64,000 nucleotides of DNA from JAZKDW01 sp040387375 (GTDB lineage Bacteria; Pseudomonadota; Gammaproteobacteria; Burkholderiales; Burkholderiaceae_D), in assembly GCA_040387375.1 (NCBI GenBank), contig JAZKDW010000029.1, forward strand, positions 124,001-188,000, read 5' to 3'. Positions 18,156 through 26,502 of the stretch are shown piece after piece. Position 1 is the first letter of the stretch. Every line of letters begins with the position of its first letter. Both the position numbers and the translations under genes were made by a program. The notes beneath the pieces were generated by a model, which made no database searches, had not been told where the DNA came from, and saw nothing but the letters and a program-made list of their open reading frames with translations.

Positions 18156-18241
18156 CTCCCTGTTCCTTACATTGCAATAGCGCTTCGGCGCAAAGGTTAC
18201 CGCAGCAGTCCCTTGCGCGCGAGCGATGCTCTTTCATACCG

Positions 18242-18262
18242 CGCATGAATTATTTTCATGCG
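18242..18262. promoter_or_regulatory. Candidate LysR operator
   Basis: Perfect inverted repeat CGCATGAA-TTATT-TTCATGCG in the 165-bp space between the divergent hydrolase operon and the LysR gene. The position suits autoregulation and control of the catabolic operon by that LysR protein. Confidence 0.55.
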
Positions 18263-18320
18263 TGCGCCACCGCAGTTACAATTGCTGCGGATTCCACCTT
18301 TTGACGGCACAGAACACCGA

Positions 18321-19274
18321 ATGAGACCAAATATTCCTTCCCTGATGAGCCTGCTGGCTTTTGAAGCGGCATCGCGCCACCTGAGCTTCACCGCGGCGGG
18401 AACCGAACTTGACCTGACCCAGACCGCCATCAGCCACCAGATAAAAAACCTGGAACTGCAGCTCGGCACCAAACTGTTCATCCGGCGCCGCAATGAATTG
18501 CAGTTGACCCCGGCGGCACGTGAATACCTCGAGTCGGTGCGCGAGGCGATCAGCCTGCTGTCGATCGCCACCGGACGCACCCGCGGCGAGAAAACCAATG
18601 ACCTTCTGACAATCAGCTGCCTGCCGACCTATGCCATCAAGTGCCTGCTGCCTGCGCTACCTGAATTCCAGCGCGCGCATCCGGAGCTGACGGTGCAGCT
18701 GTATACCAGCGCCTCCTTCGACCAGTTCAACCGCAAGACCTACGATGTCGCAATCCGATACGGTTCGGGACGCTGGCCGGCGTTTCGCGCCGACCTCCTG
18801 CATGGCGAGGAGTTTTTCCCGGTATGCTCGCCGGCGCTGCTGGACGAGATCGGTCCCGGCACCGACACCGAGCGGCTGGCAAAGCTGACGCAAATCCGGA
18901 CCTATTTCTACTCGGCCTATCAGGATGACTGGCCGGTCTGGCTGGAGGCGGCCAGGATCGCCAGCCCGATGTTCGTGCGGGAGGCGTTTTTCAACCTGCA
19001 GCTGACCTCGCAACAGGCCGCCGTCGATGGCGGCGGCATTGCGATCGGGCGCAGCCCGCTGGTCGACCAGGATATAAACGCGGGCCGGCTGGTCGCGCCG
19101 TTTGACCTGCGGGTCCGGTCCGCTTCTTCGTATTACATCGTGACGCCGACCGACAAGGTCAAGCTGGATAAAGTGCAGGCATTCCGGGAATGGGCGTTAC
19201 TACGGCTGCGCCAGAAAACGCCTGCCGGGGCGCAACCGGGCGCTGCAATTGCCAATGAAAACCGTGCGTTATAA
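18321..19274 (+). CDS. LysR-family regulator (GcvA-like)
   Basis: A 317-residue LysR regulator. Starting at ATG 18321 gives MRPNIPSLMSLLAFEAASRH, the standard beginning of the winged helix, with the recognition helix in DLTQTAISHQIKNLELQLGT. The C-terminal substrate-binding domain is full length. It is divergent from the hydrolase-molybdenum hydroxylase operon and upstream of the CoA-ligase block, so it probably controls one or both. An in-frame upstream start at 18258 would add 21 residues before the DNA-binding domain and is unlikely. Confidence 0.92.
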   Translation: MRPNIPSLMSLLAFEAASRHLSFTAAGTELDLTQTAISHQIKNLELQLGTKLFIRRRNELQLTPAAREYLESVREAISLLSIATGRTRGEKTNDLLTISCLPTYAIKCLLPALPEFQRAHPELTVQLYTSASFDQFNRKTYDVAIRYGSGRWPAFRADLLHGEEFFPVCSPALLDEIGPGTDTERLAKLTQIRTYFYSAYQDDWPVWLEAARIASPMFVREAFFNLQLTSQQAAVDGGGIAIGRSPLVDQDINAGRLVAPFDLRVRSASSYYIVTPTDKVKLDKVQAFREWALLRLRQKTPAGAQPGAAIANENRAL

Positions 19275-19349
19275 TCGGCCAGACCCGGCCTCGGCCGGGC
19301 CCCAATTATTAATGAGACCCTGACCACGACACATGTCGATCGTTGCACA

Positions 19350-20942
19350 ATGCATAACGTCCTGAGTCATGAAGATCCGGCATTTGATCTGGCGCCGGCC
19401 TACCGCCCGCTCGGCTCGCTGCTTGATGAATACCGCATGCGCGATCCTGACCGGACTGCGCTGGTCGACGTCGAACAGGACCGGCGCATCAGTTTCGGCC
19501 AGCTGGCGGCGGCAGTCGACAGCATTGGCATCCAGCTCTGCGATCTCGGCATAAGCAAAGGCTCGCGCGTCATTCTGCTGGCCGAGGACAGCATCGAAAA
19601 AATCGTGCTGTGGCTGGCCATCTGGCGGCTGGCGGCGGTAGTCTGCCCGCTCGACCTGAAGTTCATCGGCGCGGCCGCCGATGCCACCGTCAACGCGATC
19701 CGGCCCGCGCTGGTGATCTGCAGCGAACACCTCGAACCGTCCGCCCTGGCCGGAAAAACCGGCGCTCCCGTCGTGCGTTTCGGCGCGTGGACAGCGCACT
19801 GCCACGCTCGCGATGGCATGCTCTCCTTCGGCGCGCAGGCCAGCCAGGATCGCCTGCACGAACTGGCGCCGGCGGCAGCGCACGACATTGCTTCCCTGGC
19901 CTGCACCTCGGGTACCACCGGCAGCCCGAAGATTGTCGTCTACGACCATGCCGCGCTCTGGCATAACGGCTGCACCAGCGTCGATCTGCTCGGGCTGGAC
20001 CAGCATGACCGCATGCTTGAATTCCGGTCGTTAAACTGGTATTCGGCGCAGATACTCAGCCTGCTGCCGTTCCTGCAGACCGGACTCACGCTACATCTGG
20101 CACGGCGTTTTTCCCGCAGCCGCCTGCTCGACTGGATCGACAGCTACCGCATCACCGTCAGTGTCGGCGTGCCGACCGTGATCAATATCCTGATGCAGGA
20201 ACCGGCCGCCGGCGCCGCCGCGCGGCTCGTTTCGCTGCGCGCCATAACCTGCAGCAGCGCGCCGCTGTCGACCACACAGTGGACCCGCTTCGAGCAGACG
20301 TATGGTGTACAGTTGTACAACCTGTACGGGACCTCGGAAGCCGGCTGGATATGCGGCAATCGGCATGGCGCCAGAAAGCTGGGAACGGTCGGGCGTCCGG
20401 TTGACAATATCCGTTTCCGGATCGTCGATCAGGCCGGAATGCCCTGCAATGAGGGCGAGGAAGGCGAAGTTGTGGTCAGCGGCGCCAAGCTGGCAGTCGG
20501 ATTGCTGCAGCATGACGGCAGTATCACGCCGATCCGCGGCACACCATTGAAAACGCACGACCTCGCGATCGCGGATGGCGAAGGCTACGTCCGGATCACT
20601 GGCCGCATCGATGATCTGATCATTCGCGGTGGCGTGAAGATTTCAGGGCAGGAAATCAGCGAGGTCCTGCTCGCGCATCCGGGTGTGCTGGAAGCGGTGG
20701 TGGTCGGCGTCCCGGACCCGATCTACGGCGCTGTGCCGGTCTGCTTCATCGTCCCGAAAATCACCGGCACGCCTGATGAATCCGAACTGCTGGCGCACTG
20801 CGCAAGACAACTTGCGCGCGAAAAAGTGCCGGCGCGCGCTTTTGTCGTCGCGCAGCTGCCGCAAAACGAACGCGGGAAGATACTGCGCGGCACTCTGCGC
20901 TCCGAATGGTGGAATGAATTACGGCACCAGGCGGCGCTCTGA
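19350..20942 (+). CDS. AMP-dependent acyl-CoA synthetase/ligase
   Basis: A 530-residue member of the ANL adenylating superfamily that activates a carboxylic acid as acyl-AMP and then acyl-CoA. The P-loop-like motif is ACTSGTTGSPKIVVYDH, A5 is NLYGTSEAGW, and A7/A8 are THDLAIADGEGYVRITGRID. The C-terminal catalytic Lys is in QNERGKILRG. The acid is not predictable, though proximity to a CoA-transferase and an HMG-CoA-lyase-like enzyme suggests an aromatic or branched dicarboxylic acid. It lies 75 bp after the LysR gene on the same strand. Confidence 0.9.
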   Translation: MHNVLSHEDPAFDLAPAYRPLGSLLDEYRMRDPDRTALVDVEQDRRISFGQLAAAVDSIGIQLCDLGISKGSRVILLAEDSIEKIVLWLAIWRLAAVVCPLDLKFIGAAADATVNAIRPALVICSEHLEPSALAGKTGAPVVRFGAWTAHCHARDGMLSFGAQASQDRLHELAPAAAHDIASLACTSGTTGSPKIVVYDHAALWHNGCTSVDLLGLDQHDRMLEFRSLNWYSAQILSLLPFLQTGLTLHLARRFSRSRLLDWIDSYRITVSVGVPTVINILMQEPAAGAAARLVSLRAITCSSAPLSTTQWTRFEQTYGVQLYNLYGTSEAGWICGNRHGARKLGTVGRPVDNIRFRIVDQAGMPCNEGEEGEVVVSGAKLAVGLLQHDGSITPIRGTPLKTHDLAIADGEGYVRITGRIDDLIIRGGVKISGQEISEVLLAHPGVLEAVVVGVPDPIYGAVPVCFIVPKITGTPDESELLAHCARQLAREKVPARAFVVAQLPQNERGKILRGTLRSEWWNELRHQAAL

Positions 20943-21056
20943 CCGTGCCCGGTGTTCGCGTTTCACGAAGCCCAGCTTGCTGAATAAGGGTTTCAGGAAT
21001 CAGGCATTTTATTGCACACTACAGCGATACCATCCCGCCATACACTCAGGATTTCC

Positions 21057-22253
21057 ATGAATACTCAAATACTTGCCGGCATACGCGTACTCGAACTGGG
21101 ACAGCTTATCGCCGGACCGTTCGCCTCCAAATCGCTGGCTGATTTCGGCGCCGAAATCATCAAGGTGGAAACGCCCGGCGATGGCGACCCGCTGCGCAAG
21201 TGGCGCCTGCTGCACAACGGCACCTCGGTCTGGTGGCAGGCGCAGTCGCGCAACAAGCAGTCAATCTGCATCGACCTGCGCAGCAAGGAAGGACAACAAC
21301 TGGTGGCGCGGCTGGCGCAATCGGCCGATGTGCTGATCGAGAATTTCCGCCCCGGCACGATGGAAAAATGGGGCCTCGGCTGGGAACAGCTGCACGCCGC
21401 CAATCCGCGCCTGATCATGCTGCGCGTGTCAGGTTATGGACAGGATGGCCCGAAACGCGACGAGCCCGGCTTTGCGGCCGTTGCCGAAGCAATGGGCGGG
21501 CTGCGCCATCTGACCGGCGAACCGGGCCGCGTGCCGGTCCGCGCCGGCGTCTCGCTGGGCGATACCATCGCCGGCCTGCATGGCGCGATGGGTGTGCTGC
21601 TGGCGCTGTACGAACGCGATGCGCGCGGCGGCACCGGACAGATGATCGACGTCGCGCTGTACGAGTCGGTATTCAACCTGACCGAGAGCCTGTTGCCCGA
21701 GTATTCGGCATTCGGCGTGTCGCGCAAGGCGGCCGGCGGCGCCCTGCCCGGCATCACGCCGTCCAATGCCTACCGCTGCGGTGATGGCGAATATGTGCTC
21801 ATCGCCGGCAACGGCGATTCCATCTTCAAGCGCCTGATGGCTGTCATCGGCCGCCCCGACCTCGGCGAAGATCCGACGCTGGCGCAAAACGCGGGCCGCA
21901 CCAAACGCGACGCCGAACTTGATGCCGCGATTGAAGCCTGGACCAGCAGCACCACCATCGATGATGCGCTTGAACAGCTGAAGAGCGCATCGGTGCCGTC
22001 CGGCCGCATCTATACGGCGAAAGATATCGCCGAGGATCCGCATTATCGTGCACGCGGCGTGATCGAGACGGTGCGTACCGAAGACGGATTTGCCGTCGAG
22101 GTGCCGGGCATCATGCCCAAGCTGTCCGGCAACCCCGGCGCCATCCATTCGCGCGCGCCGATGCTGGGCGAACACACACAACAGGTGCTCGCCAACGCTG
22201 GCCTGAGCGACGCCGAGATCGCGGCACTGAAAGAAAAAGGAATCATCGCATGA
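21057..22253 (+). CDS. CaiB/BaiF-family (class III) CoA-transferase
   Basis: A 398-residue class III CoA-transferase. The ATG at 21057 gives MNTQILAGIRVLELGQLIAG, the family start, followed by FGAEIIKVETPGDGD, IDLRSKEGQQ and ENFRPGTMEKWGL. At the position usually holding the catalytic Asp (DVALYESVF) an Asp and a Glu are both nearby, so the exact nucleophile was not decided. It overlaps the next gene by four bases (ATGA), so it works with the HMG-CoA-lyase-like enzyme, probably making the CoA ester that enzyme cleaves. Confidence 0.93.
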   Translation: MNTQILAGIRVLELGQLIAGPFASKSLADFGAEIIKVETPGDGDPLRKWRLLHNGTSVWWQAQSRNKQSICIDLRSKEGQQLVARLAQSADVLIENFRPGTMEKWGLGWEQLHAANPRLIMLRVSGYGQDGPKRDEPGFAAVAEAMGGLRHLTGEPGRVPVRAGVSLGDTIAGLHGAMGVLLALYERDARGGTGQMIDVALYESVFNLTESLLPEYSAFGVSRKAAGGALPGITPSNAYRCGDGEYVLIAGNGDSIFKRLMAVIGRPDLGEDPTLAQNAGRTKRDAELDAAIEAWTSSTTIDDALEQLKSASVPSGRIYTAKDIAEDPHYRARGVIETVRTEDGFAVEVPGIMPKLSGNPGAIHSRAPMLGEHTQQVLANAGLSDAEIAALKEKGIIA

Positions 22254-23185
22254 CCCGCAGAATCGAAATCAACGACGTCTCTCCGCGTGACGGCTTGCAG
22301 ATGGAGCGCGCCTTCGTGCCGACTGAAAGCAAGATCGCCTTCATCGACGCGTTATCGGACTGCGGCTTTGCCCGCATTGAAGTGACCTCGTACACTTCTC
22401 CGAAGGCGATTCCCGCCCTCGCCGATGCCGAAGCCGTGATGGCGCAGATCCGCCGTGTGCCGGGCGTGAAATACACCGCGCTGGTGCCCAACCTGCGCGG
22501 CATGGAGCGTGCGGTCGACGGCAAGCCGGATGAAATCAACCTGGTCATGTCGATCAGCGAAACCCACAACCGCGCCAACCTGCGCATGACACGCGCGCAA
22601 TCGCAGGCAGTGCTGCTGGAGGTGCTGCGCGAAGCGACCCGCATCGGCCTGGCCTGCAACGTCTCGCTGTCCACCGCGTTCGGCTGCCCGTTCGATGGCG
22701 AGATCGATGCTCGGGAAGTACTGGACTTCGCGAAAGTATTTGCGGATTCAGGCGCGGCCGGCATCACCGTCTGCGACACCACCGGCATGGCGCATCCCGG
22801 CCAGGTCGGCAAGCTGTGTGATGATCTGCAGAAGGCCGTTTCGATTCCACTCACGATCCACCTGCACAATACGCGCGGCATGGGCCTGGCTAACGCGCTG
22901 GCTGCCTCTCAGTCCGGGATTGACCGCTTCGACGCGGCTTCCGGCGGCCTCGGCGGCTGTCCGTTCGCACCCGGCGCCAGCGGCAATGTCAGCTCGGAGG
23001 AAGTGGCGCACATGTTCGAATCGATGGGTTACGACACCGGCATCGATGTTGAACGGCTGCTCGGCCTGGTGCGCACCATGTCGGCGCTGGTGGACCGCAC
23101 GGTGTTGAGTCAACTGGCGGAAGCGGGACCGCGCTTGCGCCGTTATTCGCCGCCTGACTGGCTGGCTGAAAAATTCCCTGCATAA
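22250..23185 (+). CDS. HMG-CoA lyase-like enzyme (DRE-TIM metallolyase)
   Basis: A 311-residue TIM-barrel lyase. The DRE-TIM start NDVSPRDGLQ, the metal-binding HLHNTRGMGLANAL and the signature GGLGGCPFAPGASGNVSSEE fit hydroxymethylglutaryl-CoA lyase and its homologues. With a CoA-transferase coupled upstream and a LeuCD-like hydratase downstream it may instead cleave another 3-hydroxy-3-methyl or citramalyl-type CoA ester. The substrate is inferred only from context. Confidence 0.9.
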   Translation: MTRRIEINDVSPRDGLQMERAFVPTESKIAFIDALSDCGFARIEVTSYTSPKAIPALADAEAVMAQIRRVPGVKYTALVPNLRGMERAVDGKPDEINLVMSISETHNRANLRMTRAQSQAVLLEVLREATRIGLACNVSLSTAFGCPFDGEIDAREVLDFAKVFADSGAAGITVCDTTGMAHPGQVGKLCDDLQKAVSIPLTIHLHNTRGMGLANALAASQSGIDRFDAASGGLGGCPFAPGASGNVSSEEVAHMFESMGYDTGIDVERLLGLVRTMSALVDRTVLSQLAEAGPRLRRYSPPDWLAEKFPA

Positions 23186-23200
23186 GCGATCAGAGATCTC

Positions 23201-24604
23201 ATGACAAAAACACTGTACGACAAGATTTGGGAAAAACATGCGGTGCATGTCGAGAGCGACGGCACCACGCTGCTTTACATCGACCGCCATCTGCTCAACG
23301 AAGTGATGAGCCCGCAGGCATTCGAAGGCCTGCGCACGTCCAGCCGCAAGGTGTGGCGCATCGCCTCCAATCTCGCAGTGGCCGATCACAACGTCCCCAC
23401 CACCGACCGCTCGGTGGCAATCGCCGATCCGATTTCGCGCCTGCAGGTCGAGACCCTGAGCCGCAACTGCAACGAGCACGGCATTACCGAAATACCGATG
23501 ACCGACGAGCGCCAGGGCATCGTCCATGTGATCGGACCGGAGCAAGGTGTTACCTTGCCGGGCCTGACGGTGGTCTGCGGCGACAGCCACACCAGCACGC
23601 ATGGCGCGTTCGCCTGCATCGCCTTCGGCATTGGCACGTCGGAAGTCGAACATGTGCTGGCAACACAGTGCCTGCTGACCCGGAAATCGAAAAACCTGCT
23701 GGTCCGCTTCGAAGGCAAGCTGGGGCGCGGCGTCGGCGCCAAGGACATGGCGCTGGCGATGATCGGCCAGATCGGCACCGCCGGCGGCACCGGTTACGCG
23801 ATCGAGTATGCGGGCGATGCCGTGACCGCGCTGTCGATGGAAGGCCGCATGACGCTTTGCAATATGACTGTCGAGGCCGGCGCGCGCTGCGGCATGGTCG
23901 CGGTGGACGACAAGACCATCGCCTATCTGAAAGGCCGGCCGCTGGCGCCGCAGGGCGACAAGTGGGAACGCGCACTGGCTTACTGGCGCACGCTGAAGAG
24001 CGATGACGGCGCCGTGTTCGATCGTGTGCTGCGTATCGACGTCAGCAAGATCACGCCGCAGGTGACCTGGGGCACCTCGCCAGAAATGGTCACCACGATC
24101 GATGGCCGCGTGCCAGATCCGCGCGATGAGAAAGACCCGGGCCGGCGCGACAGCATCGAGCGTGCACTGGCCTACATGGGGCTGCAGCCGGCGACTCCGA
24201 TCACCGACATTCATGTCGACACGGTGTTCATTGGCTCCTGCACCAATTCGCGCATAGAGGATTTGCGTGCCGCAGCGGCGATAGTCGACGGCCGAAAGGT
24301 GGCGTCCAATGTCAAGCTGGCGCTGGTCGTGCCGGGCTCGGGACTGGTCAAGCGGCAGGCGGAAGCGGAAGGCCTGGACCGGATTTTCATTGATGCCGGA
24401 TTCGAATGGCGCGAGCCAGGCTGCTCGATGTGCCTGGGCATGAATGCCGACCAGCTCGAGCCCGGCCAACGATCCGCATCGACGTCCAACCGCAATTTCG
24501 AGGGCCGCCAGGGACCGGGCGGCCGCACGCACCTGGTCAACCCGGAGATGGCGGCCGCGGCGGCAATCATGGGTCATTTTGTCGACGTCAGGGAGTGGCG
24601 CTAA
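23201..24604 (+). CDS. leuC: LeuC-like hydratase/isomerase large subunit
   Basis: A 467-residue aconitase-superfamily large subunit, full length for LeuC. It has the 4Fe-4S and active-site signatures GDSHTSTHGAFACIAFGIGT, GSCTNSRIEDLRAA and EPGCSMCLGMNADQLEPGQR. LeuC normally isomerises 2-/3-isopropylmalate in leucine synthesis. Here there is no leuB and the neighbours are catabolic CoA genes and two LysR regulators, so it may be a paralogue acting on another 2- or 3-hydroxy dicarboxylic acid such as citramalate. The stop overlaps leuD (TAATG). Confidence 0.9.
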   Translation: MTKTLYDKIWEKHAVHVESDGTTLLYIDRHLLNEVMSPQAFEGLRTSSRKVWRIASNLAVADHNVPTTDRSVAIADPISRLQVETLSRNCNEHGITEIPMTDERQGIVHVIGPEQGVTLPGLTVVCGDSHTSTHGAFACIAFGIGTSEVEHVLATQCLLTRKSKNLLVRFEGKLGRGVGAKDMALAMIGQIGTAGGTGYAIEYAGDAVTALSMEGRMTLCNMTVEAGARCGMVAVDDKTIAYLKGRPLAPQGDKWERALAYWRTLKSDDGAVFDRVLRIDVSKITPQVTWGTSPEMVTTIDGRVPDPRDEKDPGRRDSIERALAYMGLQPATPITDIHVDTVFIGSCTNSRIEDLRAAAAIVDGRKVASNVKLALVVPGSGLVKRQAEAEGLDRIFIDAGFEWREPGCSMCLGMNADQLEPGQRSASTSNRNFEGRQGPGGRTHLVNPEMAAAAAIMGHFVDVREWR

Positions 24605-25242
24605 TGGAAAAATTCACACAGCACACCGGCATCGTGATGCCGCTGGACCGGGCCAACGTCGACACCGATGCGATCTTCCCGAAGCAGTTCCTGAAGTCGA
24701 TCCGGCGCACCGGCTTCGGCCCTTACCTGTTCGATGCCTGGCGTTATCTTGACATCGGCGAGGCGGACCAGGATTGCACGAACCGGCCGCGCAACCCGGA
24801 TTTCGTGATGAATGCACCGCGCTATGCGCACGCCAGCATCCTGCTGGCGCGGGACAATTTCGGTTGCGGCAGTTCGCGCGAACATGCGCCCTGGGCGCTG
24901 GCCGACTACGGCTTTCGTGTGATCATTTCGAGCTCGTTCGCCGAGATATTTTTCAATAACTGTTTCAAGAATGGACTGCTGCCTGTGGTTCTGCCGCAGG
25001 CCGAAGTCGACGAGCTGTTTGCCGTCACTGCGGCAAGCCCTGGCTTCCGGCTGAAGGCCGATCTCGAGGCGCAGACACTGTCATGGCCGGACGACAGCCG
25101 CGTGATCCGCTTCGACATCGATGCATTCCGCAAGCATCGCTTGTTGAATGGCCTCGACGACATTGGCCTGACGCTGCAGCATGCGGACAAGATCAAGGCG
25201 TTTGAAGAACAGCGGCGGCGCGAAGAGGACTGGGCGTTCTGA
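24604..25242 (+). CDS. leuD: LeuD-like hydratase/isomerase small subunit
   Basis: A 212-residue swivelling-domain subunit that pairs with LeuC. It starts MEKFTQHTGIVMPLDRANVD, and contains TDAIFPKQFLKSI and the substrate-binding loop FGCGSSREHAPWAL. Length and motifs are standard. Translational coupling with the large subunit shows the two form one enzyme. The same reservation about its true substrate applies. Confidence 0.92.
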   Translation: MEKFTQHTGIVMPLDRANVDTDAIFPKQFLKSIRRTGFGPYLFDAWRYLDIGEADQDCTNRPRNPDFVMNAPRYAHASILLARDNFGCGSSREHAPWALADYGFRVIISSSFAEIFFNNCFKNGLLPVVLPQAEVDELFAVTAASPGFRLKADLEAQTLSWPDDSRVIRFDIDAFRKHRLLNGLDDIGLTLQHADKIKAFEEQRRREEDWAF

Positions 25243-25276
25243 TGTCGAACCGCATGACAAGAGCAAGGATGAGCCA

Positions 25277-26197
25277 GTGAATTTCGCGCGCTTCGATCTG
25301 GTCACGCTCGGCCTGTTCGTAGCGGTTGCGCGCAGCGGCAGCATCACGCGAGGCGCGCATCAATCCAGCCTGGCGGTGGCGGCGGCGAGCAAGCGCATTT
25401 CGGATCTGGAATCCCATCTCGGCACGATCCTGCTCTATCGTCATTCCAACGGCGTGAAGCTGACCGAGGCCGGCAATACTTTTTTCCAGCACGCGCTGGA
25501 AATCATTCGAAACGTCGAACGCATGTCGGGCGCCATGTCCGACTACGCGGCCGGCAGCCGCGGCCAGGTGCGCATCTGGGCCAACACCTCGGCCGTCACC
25601 CAGTTCCTGCCGGACGACCTGATGCGCTTCATGCAGTCCCATCCGGGCATCCGCATCGACCTCGAGGAACAGAACAGCGGCGACATCGTGGCTGCGGTAC
25701 GCGAGAATCGCGCCGACATCGGCATCTTCGCCGACCGCACGCCGGCGGAAGGGATGGCGGTGTTCGAGTATCGCAGGGACGAGCTGGTGCTGATCGTGCC
25801 GAAGGACCATGCGCTGGCACGGCGATCGAGCATCTCGCTGTCGGATGCGCTCGACTATGATTTCGTGAGCCTGGCGCAATCGACCTCGCTGGCGGAACGC
25901 GTGCATGCGGCAAGCAGCAAATTGCAGAAGCCGCTGAAGCTGCGCATCCAGGTGCGCAGCTTCGATGCGGTGTGCAGGATGGTGATGGCGGGCCTGGGGA
26001 TCGGCATCCTGCCACGTATCGCCGCGCAGCCGCACATGCGCTCGCTGGGGCTCAAGCGGGTGAAGCTGGAGGATGAGTGGGCCAAACGCAGCCTGCTGCT
26101 TTGCCTGCGGGATACCGTGGGACTGGCGGCGCCGGTGCGGCTGCTGGCGTCGAGCCTGAGTGGCGAGGCGGCGGCGGCGCTGGGCACGGGCGGCTGA
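25277..26197 (+). CDS. LysR-family regulator
   Basis: A 306-residue LysR regulator. The GTG at 25277 follows an AAGGATGAG ribosome site and gives VNFARFDLVTLGLFVAVARS. The helix-turn-helix is SSLAVAAASKRISDLESHLG. It lies 34 bp downstream of leuD on the same strand. The upstream in-frame extension overlaps leuD and lacks domain support. It probably senses an intermediate of the CoA-transferase/lyase/LeuCD pathway. Confidence 0.9.
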   Translation: MNFARFDLVTLGLFVAVARSGSITRGAHQSSLAVAAASKRISDLESHLGTILLYRHSNGVKLTEAGNTFFQHALEIIRNVERMSGAMSDYAAGSRGQVRIWANTSAVTQFLPDDLMRFMQSHPGIRIDLEEQNSGDIVAAVRENRADIGIFADRTPAEGMAVFEYRRDELVLIVPKDHALARRSSISLSDALDYDFVSLAQSTSLAERVHAASSKLQKPLKLRIQVRSFDAVCRMVMAGLGIGILPRIAAQPHMRSLGLKRVKLEDEWAKRSLLLCLRDTVGLAAPVRLLASSLSGEAAAALGTGG

Positions 26198-26502
26198 AGG
26201 CAGGCTACCGGCATCGCGATTCATCAACTTGTCACAATCACCGACCATAATTCCTCTGTCGTGAAACTCTTGCTTCCACGCCGGACAAATTATCGATTCC
26301 ATGGTTCATCGCATGAATGTCCGGATTGCTTCCTCCACTCATTTAACACGGTCATTGATTTCAGTTCATGCATTCGATAGATGACGTCATACAGAATAAT
26401 CACGACCCGCAAACAACCACGCACCGGGCAGCCTCGGATCCCTCCCTAGCCGTCCATGTTCAACGCACCCGCCAGGTTATCCGTTCAGGAAGGAAAAACA
26501 TC
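26198..26502. other. Intergenic region before the EAL-CBS-GGDEF gene
   Basis: About 305 bp in which I see no convincing gene, repeat or terminator. An in-frame ATG at 26368 could extend the following gene by 45 residues, but the extension is low-complexity and polar, and the strong ribosome site sits at 26489-26495. Confidence 0.5.

Noticed and set aside
22748..24577. 609-codon open frame on the minus strand
   Set aside because: Antisense to the HMG-CoA-lyase-like gene and leuC; His/Arg/Gln-rich translation typical of a shadow frame.
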